Assembly: GCF_016918785.1 (NCBI RefSeq)
Contig: NZ_JAFFPT010000009.1
Coordinates: 62,001 to 126,000 of the forward strand
DNA length: 64,000 nucleotides
Direction: 5' to 3'
From: Leptospira ainazelensis
Lineage (GTDB): Bacteria > Spirochaetota > Leptospiria > Leptospirales > Leptospiraceae
Numbering within the stretch: the stretch's first letter is position 1; each line of letters opens with the position of its first letter. This document shows positions 11,690 to 26,337 of this stretch, piece by piece. Position numbers and translations under genes: made by a program. The notes under the pieces are model-generated. The model was not told the origin of the DNA. It saw only the letters and a program-made list of their open reading frames with translations, and made no database searches.

Positions 11690-12607
11690 CTAACGGCTTC
11701 TCATCTCGGGAAAGATAAAGTTGATTCCGAAGATCATACCCTGGGCTTTTACTTCCTCGGGAACCTTTCCGAAATTCTGCCCCCGGATGGAATCCACACA
11801 GGCCTGACCTACGATATCCTGACCCTGAGTGGAAATCAGCCTCGTGTCCAAAACCTGACCATTGTCGCTTAACAAAAATTGAACCTTGACCTGTCCCGGA
11901 GAAATCCCCGCGCGGATCACGGTCCCCGCCATATCTCGATAGGCGAAGTTCCCGCCTCCGGGCGGAGCGAAACTTCCTTCGATCTGTCTCAGCATTCGTT
12001 TAAAGTATTCGTAACCCGCGAGTTTTTTTCTGGGAATGGAAAGAGCCTGACTTCCGTCCCAACGAAAGAGAAAGTCCTGTTCGAAACGATAGTTGAAGGG
12101 AATTTTAGTCATCCTTCCGTAAGTTTGAGTGCTTTGTTTCGTATTATCCGTGTTAGACGTTTGTATGGGATCGATTTTATAAATTCCGACTTCGAAAGCC
12201 TTTTCGTCGTTTTTTTCAAGGGACTGTTGTTTTTGGGCTTCGGAATTTCTTCTCGCGACGCTCCCCATCACAAATTCACGAAATGGACTCGCGGAATGAA
12301 ATCCTTCTTTTTTTGTGATCCCGCCGGCTCCGGCCGCATCGACGTTCGAAAGGGCTTTGTATTCGTCTTTGATATGTTTGTCGACAAAGTCTTGTTCCAA
12401 AAGTACTTCGTAGATTTTTTCTTTTTCCTCGTTGCTCTCCATTTTTACCAATGGTTCGCTTCCGAGAATTTTCCAGAGCATATTGCGAGTGAGTAAATGA
12501 GCGGTGAAAAAAGAAGCTAATGCAAGAACCACAAAGGAAGCGTAGATCAACCTTTTGTCGTCTTCGGGGATTCCGGAATATTCAGAATAAAGTCGGGTCT
12601 TGTCCAT
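11690..12607 (-). CDS. TonB-like energy-transducer family protein
   Basis: This 305-residue protein has an N-terminal cytoplasmic tail, one transmembrane helix at about residues 22-43 ([20 protein letters not shown]) and a long periplasmic part. The C-terminal 90 residues resemble the TonB_C fold, with a [20 protein letters not shown] strand pair, then a helix around [11 protein letters not shown] and a final strand GINFIFPE. In that family this domain contacts outer-membrane receptors. The proline-rich stretch usual in TonB is not obvious, so it may be a relative rather than a true TonB. Its ATG lies 26 bases inside the 3' end of ruvB, indicating translational coupling. Confidence 0.7.
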   Translation of the reverse strand: MDKTRLYSEYSGIPEDDKRLIYASFVVLALASFFTAHLLTRNMLWKILGSEPLVKMESNEEKEKIYEVLLEQDFVDKHIKDEYKALSNVDAAGAGGITKKEGFHSASPFREFVMGSVARRNSEAQKQQSLEKNDEKAFEVGIYKIDPIQTSNTDNTKQSTQTYGRMTKIPFNYRFEQDFLFRWDGSQALSIPRKKLAGYEYFKRMLRQIEGSFAPPGGGNFAYRDMAGTVIRAGISPGQVKVQFLLSDNGQVLDTRLISTQGQDIVGQACVDSIRGQNFGKVPEEVKAQGMIFGINFIFPEMRSR

Positions 12608-13607
12608 GATTTCCGGGAAAGTCTCCCATTCGTTTCAGTTGTTGATACGCCTTTTCGGTCGCGACTCTTCCGGCGGGAGTTCGATTGATGAGACCGATTC
12701 GAACCATAAAAGATTCGTAAGTATCTTCGATGGTTTTTTCCTCTTCGCCGACCACGACGGCGATCGCTTTCAAACCGACGGGACCACCTTTGTAACGATC
12801 GATCATACAACCGAGGATCTGTCTATCCATAACATCCAGTCCCAGATCGTCAATCCCCATCTTATCAAACGCTTTGATACAAAGATCCTTTTTGACGGAA
12901 GAATGACCGTCGACTTCGCTGAAATCCCGGATCCGTTTGACGAGATGATTTGCGATCCGAGGAGTTTTGCGGGAACGTTTTCCGATTTCCAAAGCCGCGT
13001 CGTCTTCGATAGCAACTCCCAAAATTTTAGAAGAACGTAAAACGATTTCCTTCATCTCTTCGTCGCTATAGTAATCCAGACGAAGTTGAATTCCAAAACG
13101 GCTTTTAAGAGGTTCGCTGATCAGTCCGCTTCGAGTAGTAGCTCCGACCAAGGTGAAAGGTTTGAGAGGAATCTGGACCATCTGTGCGGTCACACCTTCG
13201 CCGATGACGAGATCGATCATATAATTCTCCATCGCGGGATAGAGAATCTCTTCGAGCTTTTTGTGAAGTGTATGAATCTCGTCTATAAAGAGGATTTCAT
13301 TCTCACCCATACTCGTGAGAAGACGCGCGAGATCGGCGCCCTTTGTGATCACGGGAGCGGAAGTGATCGTGAGTCTGGTTCCGAGTTCGTTGGAGATAAT
13401 TCCTGCGAGAGTTGTTTTTCCGAGACCGGGTGGACCGGAAATCAGAACGTGATCCAGAGCGCGTTTGCGTTTTTTAGCCGCTTGGACATAGACGCCTAGA
13501 TTGTTTAGGACTTCTTTTTGGCCTATAAATTCATTGAGAAGAGACGGGCGTAGACCCGACTCTTCTTCAAATTCTTCTTCAGGATTGAGGGTATGGGATT
13601 TGGACAA
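12582..13607 (-). CDS. ruvB: Holliday junction branch migration ATPase RuvB
   Basis: The 341-residue product is a full-length RuvB, the hexameric AAA+ motor that drives branch migration of Holliday junctions with RuvA. The N-terminal [12 protein letters not shown] motif is followed by Walker A GPPGLGKT (residues 58-65), Walker B with FIDEIH, sensor 1 around GATTRSG, the arginine finger region near LKSRFG, and a C-terminal winged helix with GGPVGLKA and RTPAGR. The start is a TTG directly after the TGA of the HtrA gene. This spacing suggests co-transcription with the protease gene. ruvA is not in the window. Confidence 0.96.
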   Translation of the reverse strand: MSKSHTLNPEEEFEEESGLRPSLLNEFIGQKEVLNNLGVYVQAAKKRKRALDHVLISGPPGLGKTTLAGIISNELGTRLTITSAPVITKGADLARLLTSMGENEILFIDEIHTLHKKLEEILYPAMENYMIDLVIGEGVTAQMVQIPLKPFTLVGATTRSGLISEPLKSRFGIQLRLDYYSDEEMKEIVLRSSKILGVAIEDDAALEIGKRSRKTPRIANHLVKRIRDFSEVDGHSSVKKDLCIKAFDKMGIDDLGLDVMDRQILGCMIDRYKGGPVGLKAIAVVVGEEEKTIEDTYESFMVRIGLINRTPAGRVATEKAYQQLKRMGDFPGNHGQDPTLF

Positions 13608-14768
<1,161 letters not shown>

Positions 14769-14985
14769 TGAATTCTATCCCTCTGAAAATGAATTTCCGA
14801 TAGGTACTGAAAGGATCGACTCGCTCCTCCGACTGTCAAGTTGGATTTGGAAACAAGTCTTTTACGGAACCATATCGGATACAATTTGGATTTGGACAGG
14901 AGGAGAATTCCACTCTGCCTTATCCAGTTAGACCCGGATCCAAAGAAAGAGTTTCCTCGAATTTGAGAGAGAATGGAAAAACGGA

Positions 14986-15591
14986 TCAATGCCGGAGGTG
15001 AAGCGGAATTTTCTTTTTCACTTCATTCTCGCGAATTTTTTTGAAAGCCTCTTTTGAGTTCGTATATTTTAGGATCGCTCTTTCCACAATCTGAAGAGAA
15101 TAAGAATCCAAAACTTCCACGGGAACGATTTCCGAATCCGTCTCCACTCTTAAAATCGCGAGATCGAGTCTTTTATCCAGACCGATGATCTGCGCCTCGT
15201 AGAGTTTTCCGGATTTGAGTTTTACGTTCAACTTATCATAAGCGCGAATAACGTGTTCGTTGGTAAGAATATAACCTAACTGATTGATGACGATGCCGCT
15301 TCCGAGAACCACTTCCACTTTTTTTGTTTTGGAAGTTCCCTTAAAGTGTGCGATTTGAGAACTCTCATTTTTTTCGGAAGTAATTTGGACGGAACTTTGG
15401 GAAGAATCCGGATAAACCTCTTCGTAGATATGATGGATTTTGATAGGATCATCCGAAGAAGAACTGGAATTTCGAGTTTCATTTCTCACCGTAGAATTTT
15501 CCGTTTCGGAAAAAAAAGCGCAGAACTGAAAGAAGAGAAGAAAGAACAAAAGAAAAAAAACCGAATTGAAGAAGGGAAAATTATTTTTCAT
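14986..15591 (-). pseudogene. truncated HtrA-like protease paralogue lacking the catalytic serine
   Basis: The 201-residue frame keeps a signal peptide with lipobox-like FFQFC (Cys24), then a serine- and asparagine-rich linker, then the first half of an HtrA protease domain: [18 protein letters not shown] with His113 and RLDLAILRVETDSEIVPVE with Asp143. Homology to the neighbouring intact protease stops where that protein reads [12 protein letters not shown]; here QIVERAILKYTNSKE follows and the frame ends 32 residues later. The GNSGGP serine motif and the PDZ domain are absent, and no continuation is found in the 217 bases downstream. It is a decayed tandem duplicate or a repurposed non-proteolytic lipoprotein. 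Confidence 0.8.
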
Positions 15592-15698
15592 CAGGGAATT
15601 TTTACTGGATTCTTCCTTTTAAAACAAATCCATGTATCTAATGAAGAACGGTTTTGAATCCATCCGTCCCTGTCAAGATTGAATTGAAAAAGGTAAAA

Positions 15699-16307
15699 AT
15701 GAAAAAAGAATCTCCGCTCTTCGTAGTCTTTGAAGGAATCGACGGAAGTGGGAAGTCCACTCTCTGCAGATCCGTGACGGAACTTCTTCTCAAAAAGCAA
15801 ATCCCTGCGGTCTCGTTTACGGAACCTACCAACTTAGAAACGGGAAAGTTTTTAAGAAAGTTTTTGAGAGGAGAAATCGAACTTAAGACCGAAGAACAGA
15901 TCGAAGCCTTTCTTTCCGACAGAGAAGAATCCTTAAAACAAAATATTCTTCCCGCGTTACAATCCGGAAAGAATGTTCTTTTAGATCGATATATGTATTC
16001 CACCGCCGCGTATCAGAGCGGGTCCGATCTTTCTCCGGAAACGATTCTACAAAAAAACTTAGAGAGAAATTTTAAAATTCCGGATCTTCTTTTTTATCTA
16101 AATCTAAAACCGGAAATCGCTTTGGAGAGATTGAGTCGAAGAAAAGAAGAAAAGGAACGATTCGAAACGTTAGCCCAATTGGAAAAAATTCATTCCGCGT
16201 ATGAGAGAATTCTTCCTAAAGAAACGATTCGGATCGACGCCGAAAAAGGACCGGACCAAATCGCAAAGGAATGTCTGGATATTTTGTTGGAAAAAATCCG
16301 GATTTAA
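15699..16307 (+). CDS. tmk: thymidylate kinase
   Basis: The 202-residue enzyme phosphorylates dTMP to dTDP in the cytosol, an essential step to dTTP. The P-loop reads EGIDGSGKS at residues 12-20, the dTMP-site residues follow in [14 protein letters not shown], the DR motif is in [14 protein letters not shown], and the LID region is around [15 protein letters not shown]. The ATG at 15699 is preceded by AAGG and fits the family's start; a frame open 45 bases further upstream would add a basic extension without a ribosome-binding site. It is divergent from the truncated HtrA paralogue. Confidence 0.95.
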   Translation: MKKESPLFVVFEGIDGSGKSTLCRSVTELLLKKQIPAVSFTEPTNLETGKFLRKFLRGEIELKTEEQIEAFLSDREESLKQNILPALQSGKNVLLDRYMYSTAAYQSGSDLSPETILQKNLERNFKIPDLLFYLNLKPEIALERLSRRKEEKERFETLAQLEKIHSAYERILPKETIRIDAEKGPDQIAKECLDILLEKIRI

Positions 16308-16419
16308 AAAGGAAATTTGACCGTAATAAAATCGGATTTTTATCTTCCGATGAATTTTTCAGAAAAGGGGATCTCCGAATTCTTAAATCAAACTCAAAAG
16401 GAATATTCCATTTTTTGAA

Positions 16420-16806
16420 TCAATGGCTTTCGGTGGGTAATTGTCTGAGAGCGGCTTCGTGACGGTCGGCTTGTCGTTCGAGAGAATCCGCCATTCTATG
16501 AAGTTTTTCCTTTCGAGCTTGCGCATGGAGAAATTTTTCTCCCCTAGAAAGTTTTGCAAGTTCTCTGAGTTCGTTGGCTCTGTTTCTTTTTGCGATCGCG
16601 GTCGCTCTGAGATAATTGCCGACCGCCTGTTTTTGTCCGGGTGTTACCGCACTTTCGACGAGAGCCTTTTCGAGAAGTCTTTCCTCTTCTTCTTCGCTTA
16701 CTGAAAAAACCGGCGAAAGAACTCCCAAAACTACAAGGAGGAAGAGAAAATACAATATCTTCCCAAAGAAAACTCTCTTCCAATCCAAAAGAAACAAAAC
16801 CTGCAT
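16420..16806 (-). CDS. exported small charged protein of unknown function
   Basis: The 128-residue product has a signal peptide or anchor (FFGKILYFLFLLVVLGVLSP) and a mature part made of charged amphipathic helices with many Arg, Glu and Lys (RAAT-type repeats such as AKRNRANELRELAKLSRGEK). It probably forms a helical hairpin or coiled coil in the periplasm. I do not recognise a family. It is convergent with tmk and lies about 130 bases from the tRNA gene on the other strand. Confidence 0.65.
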   Translation of the reverse strand: MQVLFLLDWKRVFFGKILYFLFLLVVLGVLSPVFSVSEEEEERLLEKALVESAVTPGQKQAVGNYLRATAIAKRNRANELRELAKLSRGEKFLHAQARKEKLHRMADSLERQADRHEAALRQLPTESH

Positions 16807-16935
16807 CTCTACCTCTATCTTTTAGGAAAAGGGTTTCACACCCATTCCCTTTTTCAAGGACTTTCCGCCCTTACTTATCTCAGTCAGGATTTGCATTTGA
16901 CACCGGCGGCCTTTCCAAAAGACTCATTTGTGAGC

Positions 16936-17007
<72 letters not shown>

Positions 17008-17053
17008 TTGCGCCCCGTAGGAAGCAATGTAGTCAAAAGCCAGCGGAGCGTTG

Positions 17054-17087
17054 GCGTTGACTCTTTGCGAAGCAAAGAAATCAAACT
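17054..17087. repeat. 34-bp direct repeat, left copy
   Basis: This 34-base sequence, starting GCGTTGACTCTTTGCGAAGC, recurs exactly at 17544-17577. It contains the hairpin CTTTGC-GAA-GCAAAG. The two copies bracket a 456-bp stretch that contains another dispersed repeat (copy B) just downstream of the tRNA gene. Confidence 0.85.
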
Positions 17088-17317
17088 TTTCCATAATCAT
17101 CGCAGGACTCGAAGCGAGCTTTTGGTAAAGCATTTCAAGCGATCCATAGAAGAGAGCGAAGAAATGCTTCCGAGGAACAGATAGGTTTCGACCCTTAGGG
17201 AGAAACCTGCTGAGTTTTTTGTTCCGAGGCCAAAGCGAGACGCCGTGATAGATTCTGACCCGTAGGGAAGAATCTGCTGAGTTTATGCTGCACGACGACG
17301 AATTGCGTAACGGCGAG

Positions 17318-17528
<211 letters not shown>

Positions 17529-17543
17529 TGCTTCCTCTGGGTC

Positions 17544-17577
17544 GCGTTGACTCTTTGCGAAGCAAAGAAATCAAACT
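17544..17577. repeat. 34-bp direct repeat, right copy
   Basis: This is an exact second copy of the 34-base sequence at 17054-17087, on the same strand. It lies just outside the intact terminal repeat of copy B and 24 bases from the end of the SRPBCC gene. Confidence 0.85.
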
Positions 17578-17600
17578 GCGCCTCCCCTACGAAACAACCT

Positions 17601-18056
17601 TCATCCAGCTTCGCACAAATCCTTCAGCGCCTTTAACGCCTTAGGCCACATATCCTCGAACATGGTCTTGTATTCTTCTGCGGTTTGCATTTCTATGATC
17701 AATTCCGTTTTGCCGGAGCCTTGTTCTTTGAACGTGTAATTTTCGAAAGCGGGAGTCCACTTTTTCACTTCTTCGCTTTCGGTATCGACAACCCCGTCGT
17801 TGATCATCCCTAAATGTTCGATCGAAATAAACTGATGCGGAATGTTTTCTTTGATCCGGCTGTACATACCGCCTAAGGCGCCGTTTTCGCCCGGTCCCAA
17901 AAAACGAATGAAGCTTCCCTTTTCCCAACTTCCTTCATAGTAAGAACCCGCGTGAAACGCTTCCGTCCAAATTCGATAGCTCTTATCGTCGAGCATCTTC
18001 TGCCAAACGGTCTTTACGTCGGCGTGAATTAAAATCGTAAATCTTAAAGTTTCCAT
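17601..18056 (-). CDS. SRPBCC / AHSA1-like domain protein
   Basis: The 151-residue single-domain protein matches the START/Bet v 1-like helix-grip fold of the SRPBCC superfamily (AHSA1 or polyketide-cyclase type). An N-terminal strand METLRFTILIHA leads into the helix VKTVWQKMLDD, a GSYYEGSWEKGSFIRFLGPG strand region follows, and a long C-terminal helix (MFEDMWPKALKALKDL) closes the cavity. These proteins bind hydrophobic ligands or assist Hsp90; the ligand here is unknown. The ATG at 18054-18056 is chosen because GGGAG lies eight bases upstream; a TTG two codons earlier would sit too close to it. Confidence 0.8.
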   Translation of the reverse strand: METLRFTILIHADVKTVWQKMLDDKSYRIWTEAFHAGSYYEGSWEKGSFIRFLGPGENGALGGMYSRIKENIPHQFISIEHLGMINDGVVDTESEEVKKWTPAFENYTFKEQGSGKTELIIEMQTAEEYKTMFEDMWPKALKALKDLCEAG

Positions 18057-18193
18057 TTGCAATTCTCCCTTTCTTTAGTTTGCTTTTTTCCAGGAACACG
18101 TTTCGGGAAAAACCAAATCCGTTTTTGTTTCGTTCTTTGCAGGAACTTACTGAATAAAATACGAATGTACTCGTTAGGATGGATCGCAAAATT

Positions 18194-18853
18194 TCAAACG
18201 ATCTCCAATTCCTTCGCTTCGGCTTCATTCCCTTTTTCTAATGCGATCGCGTAAGGAGTTTGTTCTTCTTCGCTGAGTCTGGTCTTGTCGGCCCCTTTTT
18301 TTAAAAGGATATGAATGATTTCTATACTCCCAGGGCGACTCGCCGCGATGTGAAGAGGTGTAATCCTCCCCGGATCTTGGATCGCGTTTACGTCCGCTCC
18401 TTTTTCCAAAAGAAGTTCCACAACCGCTTTTCTTCCCGTGGCGATCGCCGAATGTAAGGCGGTGTTTCCATAGGACATCTTACTCTTCGAAGTCAGACTT
18501 AGATCGGCGCCGGCCTCGATCAAAGACCTTACGATCTCTAAATGACCGAAATAAGAAGCGAGGTGCAACGCGGACCATCCGTCTTTAGAAAGGGAATTGA
18601 TCTCTTTTGGAGATTCTAAGATTAGTCTTTTTGTTTCTTCCAGATTTCCAAGCGCCGCGGCTTCGAAAAGATTTCGGTTCGGACTCAGTTCGAAGATTTC
18701 TTTTGAGAGATCTAATTTTCCGTAATAGATCGAAAACAAAACAGGAGTGATTCCTTCTTCCGTAAGACTTTGGAACAGGCTCGGATCCCGTTTCAAAAGA
18801 CCAATCACTTTGGATTTAAGTCCGCCCGCTATCGCCTGAAAGATTTCCTGCAT
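18194..18853 (-). CDS. ankyrin-repeat protein
   Basis: The 219-residue protein consists almost entirely of ankyrin repeats. At least three clear ones are visible: [18 protein letters not shown] with [27 protein letters not shown] with [11 protein letters not shown], and [18 protein letters not shown] with ILLKKGADK. Weaker repeats precede them. The function is protein-protein contact; no signal peptide is present with the chosen start. The ATG at 18851-18853 has GGTGAG just upstream. An upstream extension of 22 residues is open but lacks support. Confidence 0.85.
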   Translation of the reverse strand: MQEIFQAIAGGLKSKVIGLLKRDPSLFQSLTEEGITPVLFSIYYGKLDLSKEIFELSPNRNLFEAAALGNLEETKRLILESPKEINSLSKDGWSALHLASYFGHLEIVRSLIEAGADLSLTSKSKMSYGNTALHSAIATGRKAVVELLLEKGADVNAIQDPGRITPLHIAASRPGSIEIIHILLKKGADKTRLSEEEQTPYAIALEKGNEAEAKELEIV

Positions 18854-19034
18854 ATTCTCACCGTCGCTTTTTGTGAGAGGAATTGAATCTCTTTTAAAAA
18901 AAAAATCAAGAGATTTCAAAAGAATTCTTACGACTTCCCGAAAATCAGGATTCTTTTTTTAGAATAGAATCATTGGATCTTGTTTTCGATTTTTAGAATT
19001 AGAATCCGGTTGTGAACTATCTCCGGAGTCCTAT

Positions 19035-20198
<1,164 letters not shown>

Positions 20199-20199
20199 C

Positions 20200-22332
<2,133 letters not shown>

Positions 22333-22439
22333 TTTTCACACGGAACTTCGCAATGGGAAAGAAAAAATCGGGGAACCCTCGAAACTACGAAAGCCAATTT
22401 TTCAAACCCGACCTTAGCTCCCGAAAGTCCTATCGTTTG

Positions 22440-22602
22440 TTATGGCTTGTTAGGTCTTCTGGCTTTCACCGATTTTGCCGCCTTCCCGTGAAACACAGTG
22501 GCTATCTTGACAAAACCTCTTTGGAGGTGATTACAGCTGCGGGTTCAGCTCCGGAATTAAACCGGATTCCCTTCCTCTTTTACGAGGACGAACAAGCTAC
22601 GA
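22440..22602 (-). ncRNA. cobalamin (B12) riboswitch
   Basis: Read on the minus strand, the leader carries the conserved cobalamin riboswitch blocks in order. The closing helix arms are GCTTGTT (22597-22591) and AACAAGC (near 22450-22444). Between them lie GGGAATCCGG, TCCGGAGCTG, CCCGCAGCTGTAA (22543-22531), GCCACTGTG, CACGGGAAGG (near 22490-22481) and the B12 box GCCAGAAGACC (22463-22453). In this class adenosylcobalamin binding usually represses transcription or translation of the downstream gene, here the TonB-dependent receptor. The expression platform should lie in 22333-22440. Boundaries are approximate. Confidence 0.9.
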
Positions 22603-22705
22603 TTCCAGGATTTCGATCCTGGATCTTGGGGGCAAGTGAATTCCATTGCGAAAAAGGAAAGAATCGAGTCCATACATTTAAGATTACAGGCGATCGATCT
22701 CTTTA

Positions 22706-23317
22706 CTATCGACCTAACCCGCAAAATTTTACCATAGCAGCGGTTAATTTGTATTCCATCGCTCCATTTTTATAATAATACAGTCCCGTTTGCGACATGT
22801 ATTCTTCAACAATATCCTTGTCTAAGTCTTTCAAAACGACGGTAGATAACGATCGACCTTGAAACGTTTTTAATCCAGAGGAAGTTACTACGCTGTTTCC
22901 AACTTGATCCCCTTCCCGCAAAGAATCCTTGAGAAACGGGTAAAGTTTATCAATCGATTCATCCACCAGATAAAGAAAACCTCTATAGTCTTTCAGAACC
23001 TGTTTCATTACCGTTCTCTTTTGATAGTTGTCAATGATTCTTACGAAGTATCTGACTCCATCCGGAAAATCGGAAAAAAAATCTTTTGGAAATTTTCTAC
23101 GTTTACTTTCTTCAGGATGATCCTTTAAAACTTCCATCTGCAAAATGCCGACTTTTTTATTCTCCAAATAGATATCGTATCTCCAAATATTTTCAGTTTC
23201 CAATGGAAATAGACATTCGATTTCCAACGCCGAAGAATCCTTCCGCACGGGTAAAGCTTGGGAATTCACAAAAGATATGAATAAAAAGAAAATTAGAAAA
23301 AACGAAAGTATTTTCAT
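22706..23317 (-). CDS. secreted protein of unknown function
   Basis: The 203-residue product has a typical cleavable signal peptide (SFFLIFFLFISFVNSQA) and a mature beta-rich domain with motifs such as ETENIWRYDIYLENKKVG and GLYYYKNGAMEYKLTAAM. No catalytic pattern is evident and I recognise no family. Its start lies three bases after the stop of the large 729-residue gene, so it is the last gene of a three-gene operon. The riboswitch leader begins about 100 bases beyond its end. Confidence 0.7.
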   Translation of the reverse strand: MKILSFFLIFFLFISFVNSQALPVRKDSSALEIECLFPLETENIWRYDIYLENKKVGILQMEVLKDHPEESKRRKFPKDFFSDFPDGVRYFVRIIDNYQKRTVMKQVLKDYRGFLYLVDESIDKLYPFLKDSLREGDQVGNSVVTSSGLKTFQGRSLSTVVLKDLDKDIVEEYMSQTGLYYYKNGAMEYKLTAAMVKFCGLGR

Positions 23318-23320
23318 GGG

Positions 23321-25510
23321 TTACTCCAAAATCATTCTTCTTTCTTTTTGATCTACGAATTCGTCCGATCCCGGAAAATTTATCTTCCTTCCGGATAAAT
23401 TTTCAAATTCTTTCAGATCGAATTCAGGAAGGGCCGGTTTTGAAGTCAATGTTAACTGGTCGCTCTCTAAACCCATCTCCTTCGCCAATTCCGCCATTTC
23501 CTTTTTCAGCTTGTGAGGATCTGTTTCCGTTCCTGTGATTAGATGAGCCTGATTGTTACTAGTTACAAGTTCTTGAATATTCTTGGTTTCGACCTCGATT
23601 TTATAAACCGTCCTTTTCGTTTTGGAGTGGTTTTTAACTTCCAATAAAAAATCCCTCTGAGCGAACGGAGCCAGCTTTTCGCCGTTTTTCCTTTCAATCA
23701 GAGTGTATTTTTTTTCATCCAATTTGAATAAGGAAATCGTATAAGGATGGGATTCGTAACCCATGTTACGAACCTTACCGGAAATTTTGTTTCCTTGGAT
23801 CGAAAGATCGGAACTGTAGATCGCGAGATCGGCACCTCTGTATTGAACTCCCGTCATTTTGAGCGAGTTATCCTCTTTGGGATTCTCTTGAAAGAATTTT
23901 TCGATCGCCTTTAATTTTTCGTCCCTCAATACTTTCAACTTTTCCAAAAGATTTTTTCCGGCTTCCTTTTTGATTTCATTCGGTTCTTCCGAAATATTCT
24001 TTTCCTCTTCACGAATTTTTTCGGAGATCGCGCTTACGTTCAAATCCAATTTCTTTTTCGTACTCACTGGAATTTGAATGGAAGAATAAAAAATCAACAA
24101 CGTATTTTCCGCATTTACTTGATAGGAAGCTTGGGGTAAATGTTTAGTTACCAGCGTAATCTTATTTTCAGAATATCCGTAAAAATGATTGTCGTTTAAC
24201 AAATTTAACGGAATCGGTCTCAATCTGGAGCCGGTGGGAATTATATCCTTTTCCGTAGCGATCGATTTCCCGTTAATCTGCACTTCCAAGTCGTGCGGTT
24301 TTACGTTGGTTCCGTCGTTAAACGGAAGAAAAGAACTGATCAAATAGATATCGACGATATTCGTTTCATACCATCGATTGTCTTTTTTGAAATAAGCCCG
24401 ATTTAAAGAACGGTCTTCGCTGTCTCTTTCTCTAAAATAATCGATTTCACCGTCTTCGTCATAATCGTCTCCGACCATCAACGTGGATCCTTTCTCGATT
24501 AAAAACCAATGATCCGGTTTTTGATTCCCGTTCGTATCCGAAGCTTGTCCTTTGGAGAGTAGCCATGAAAACTTGGAAGTAAATCCGATATCCGTTACTT
24601 CCTTTTTTTCAAAGTAAGGAATCGAATAATCCATACTGATAATGGGGCGATTGGTACAATACCAATCCTTAATTCGGAGACGAACTATCGGATCCAAACT
24701 GACCATTTCGATCGAACCCGGTGCGTGAGATTGAAAAACAAAAGGAATCGTTTTTTGTACGCCCGCAGAGGAAAAGAGAAAATCGTCTTTAATCTCCTTA
24801 TCGATCGCAGCGGTTGTATATAAGGAAACGTCTATCGAACTTCCTTTCGGAAAAAAATAATGATTCACTGAAGGTTCCATTCTTAACGTTTTAGAATTTT
24901 TTAGAGAAATCGAGAAGTTGGCCAAATCTTCTCCGTTGTTTTGAATACGATAAGAATGAGCAAGAGGACTTTTTTCCAACTGTTTAACCGCAATTTCCAA
25001 AATCGGTTTCGAAACCTCTACAACTCCTTGAATCGTATCGAGAACGTTACCGCGTTCGTCAAAAATTGAATTTTCTATATTATAAAACCCTGGAATACAA
25101 TCTTGGGCAAAAAAACGAATTGGCAAGGATAGTTTCTTTTTTGCCGGAAGAGTAATGAACGTATCTCCGCCTTCACCTGTGATTCCAACGAGCAGACTTC
25201 GATCGGCTTTAGACCCTATTTTGATTTGAACCGATTCTTCTCCGCGATTCTCTATAAAAATTCTTTCCACAACATTGTATGTGGGAGTTATTTTGAATTT
25301 GAGACCGTGAGCGTCCTTTGTCGAAAAGAAAACAGACTTTTTATTTTTGATTGAAGGGCTTGAACTCGGAGAATTCGATTGTAACGATGGATCCTCCGAA
25401 TAATTTATGATTCCGTTTTCTAAATACTTATAACCTCCTTCGGAACCCAGACCGGAAAATGCCGCGACTGTCAAGACCAGAAGTGAAATTGAAAACAGTT
25501 TTCGATTCAT
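23321..25510 (-). CDS. large exported protein with CARDB-like and Asp-rich turns
   Basis: The 729-residue protein has a signal peptide (LFSISLLVLTVAAFSGLGS) and a long extracytoplasmic part. Near residues 335-370 there are two Asp-rich turns, DTNGNQKPDHWF and DYDEDGEIDYF, resembling calcium-binding dockerin or EF-hand loops. A lysine/glutamate-rich helical segment covers about 505-560. The segment around 575-675 (DLAIYSSDLSIQG, KVRNMGYESHPYTI, NNQAHLI) resembles a CARDB adhesion module. The start ATG overlaps the upstream stop as TAATG. The function is unknown; a surface or periplasmic scaffold is plausible. Confidence 0.7.
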   Translation of the reverse strand: MNRKLFSISLLVLTVAAFSGLGSEGGYKYLENGIINYSEDPSLQSNSPSSSPSIKNKKSVFFSTKDAHGLKFKITPTYNVVERIFIENRGEESVQIKIGSKADRSLLVGITGEGGDTFITLPAKKKLSLPIRFFAQDCIPGFYNIENSIFDERGNVLDTIQGVVEVSKPILEIAVKQLEKSPLAHSYRIQNNGEDLANFSISLKNSKTLRMEPSVNHYFFPKGSSIDVSLYTTAAIDKEIKDDFLFSSAGVQKTIPFVFQSHAPGSIEMVSLDPIVRLRIKDWYCTNRPIISMDYSIPYFEKKEVTDIGFTSKFSWLLSKGQASDTNGNQKPDHWFLIEKGSTLMVGDDYDEDGEIDYFRERDSEDRSLNRAYFKKDNRWYETNIVDIYLISSFLPFNDGTNVKPHDLEVQINGKSIATEKDIIPTGSRLRPIPLNLLNDNHFYGYSENKITLVTKHLPQASYQVNAENTLLIFYSSIQIPVSTKKKLDLNVSAISEKIREEEKNISEEPNEIKKEAGKNLLEKLKVLRDEKLKAIEKFFQENPKEDNSLKMTGVQYRGADLAIYSSDLSIQGNKISGKVRNMGYESHPYTISLFKLDEKKYTLIERKNGEKLAPFAQRDFLLEVKNHSKTKRTVYKIEVETKNIQELVTSNNQAHLITGTETDPHKLKKEMAELAKEMGLESDQLTLTSKPALPEFDLKEFENLSGRKINFPGSDEFVDQKERRMILE

Positions 25511-26337
25511 TATTTGTTTCCTTGAATCCTTGTTCGGATTATATTTCTCAGTTGATGGATTCGCGGATTGATAGTTTCAGAGCTTAGAATTTCAGCTTGA
25601 TTTAGATCCAAGTCCGCACCCGATAGATTATTCAATTGAAAATAAACATACGCCCTATAAATATAAAGATCGGCGTAATTTGGATTCATTTTGATTCCTC
25701 GATCATAGAACGACAATGCTTCCGTATATTTCTTTTGCTGATACAATGTATAACCTAAGTAGAGGTATGTATAAAAAAGATGGGCTTTATTCTCCACCGC
25801 TTCCCGAAGGAACATTTCCGCTTTAGAATATTCTTTTTTCTTAATTAATAATATCGAATAGTTTATTTTAGAGGAGAATTCGTTCGAATTCCGAGGTAAA
25901 AGATCGATCGCTTTTTTGTAATGGATTTCCGCCGACTGATAATCCTTATCATAAACATAAGCCAAAGCAAGATTCGAGTGATATCTACCGGAATCGTCGC
26001 AGAGAATCGCTTCTTTAAAAGCCGCTATAGCCGGTTTGAAGTAATTCATCCCCATATACGCGACGCCCAATTGATTGCATGGATCCCCGACATTTTCCGC
26101 TCCCATTTGGGTAATCAATTCTTTGGATTCGGAGTTCCCGCATTTTTCGGAGCAAAGATTCTTATTCATCGAAACAACTTCTTCAAATCGATTCGAATCT
26201 AAAAGTTGAACCGGAGATTCTTTCGAAGTCTGAGCGTTGAGAGAATGAGAAGTTATGAGACAAAGGATCACAAATAGAAAATTGAGGAAAACGTTTCTTT
26301 GAGCCGGCCTTTTAGTTTTTGATTCTTGAACTTTCAT
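25510..26337 (-). CDS. exported TPR-repeat protein
   Basis: The 275-residue product has an N-terminal signal segment (NVFLNFLFVILCLITSHSLNA) and about four or five tetratricopeptide repeats: NQLGVAYMGMNYFKPAIAAF, YHSNLALAYVYDKDYQSAEI, LFYTYLYLGYTLYQQKKYTE and ADLYIYRAYVYFQLNNLSGA are clear. Three cysteines near residues 60-68 may form a disulphide or bind metal. It is the first gene of a three-gene run and shares TAATG with the next gene. TPR proteins in such settings usually assemble partners, so it may organise the other two exported proteins. Confidence 0.8.
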   Translation of the reverse strand: MKVQESKTKRPAQRNVFLNFLFVILCLITSHSLNAQTSKESPVQLLDSNRFEEVVSMNKNLCSEKCGNSESKELITQMGAENVGDPCNQLGVAYMGMNYFKPAIAAFKEAILCDDSGRYHSNLALAYVYDKDYQSAEIHYKKAIDLLPRNSNEFSSKINYSILLIKKKEYSKAEMFLREAVENKAHLFYTYLYLGYTLYQQKKYTEALSFYDRGIKMNPNYADLYIYRAYVYFQLNNLSGADLDLNQAEILSSETINPRIHQLRNIIRTRIQGNK

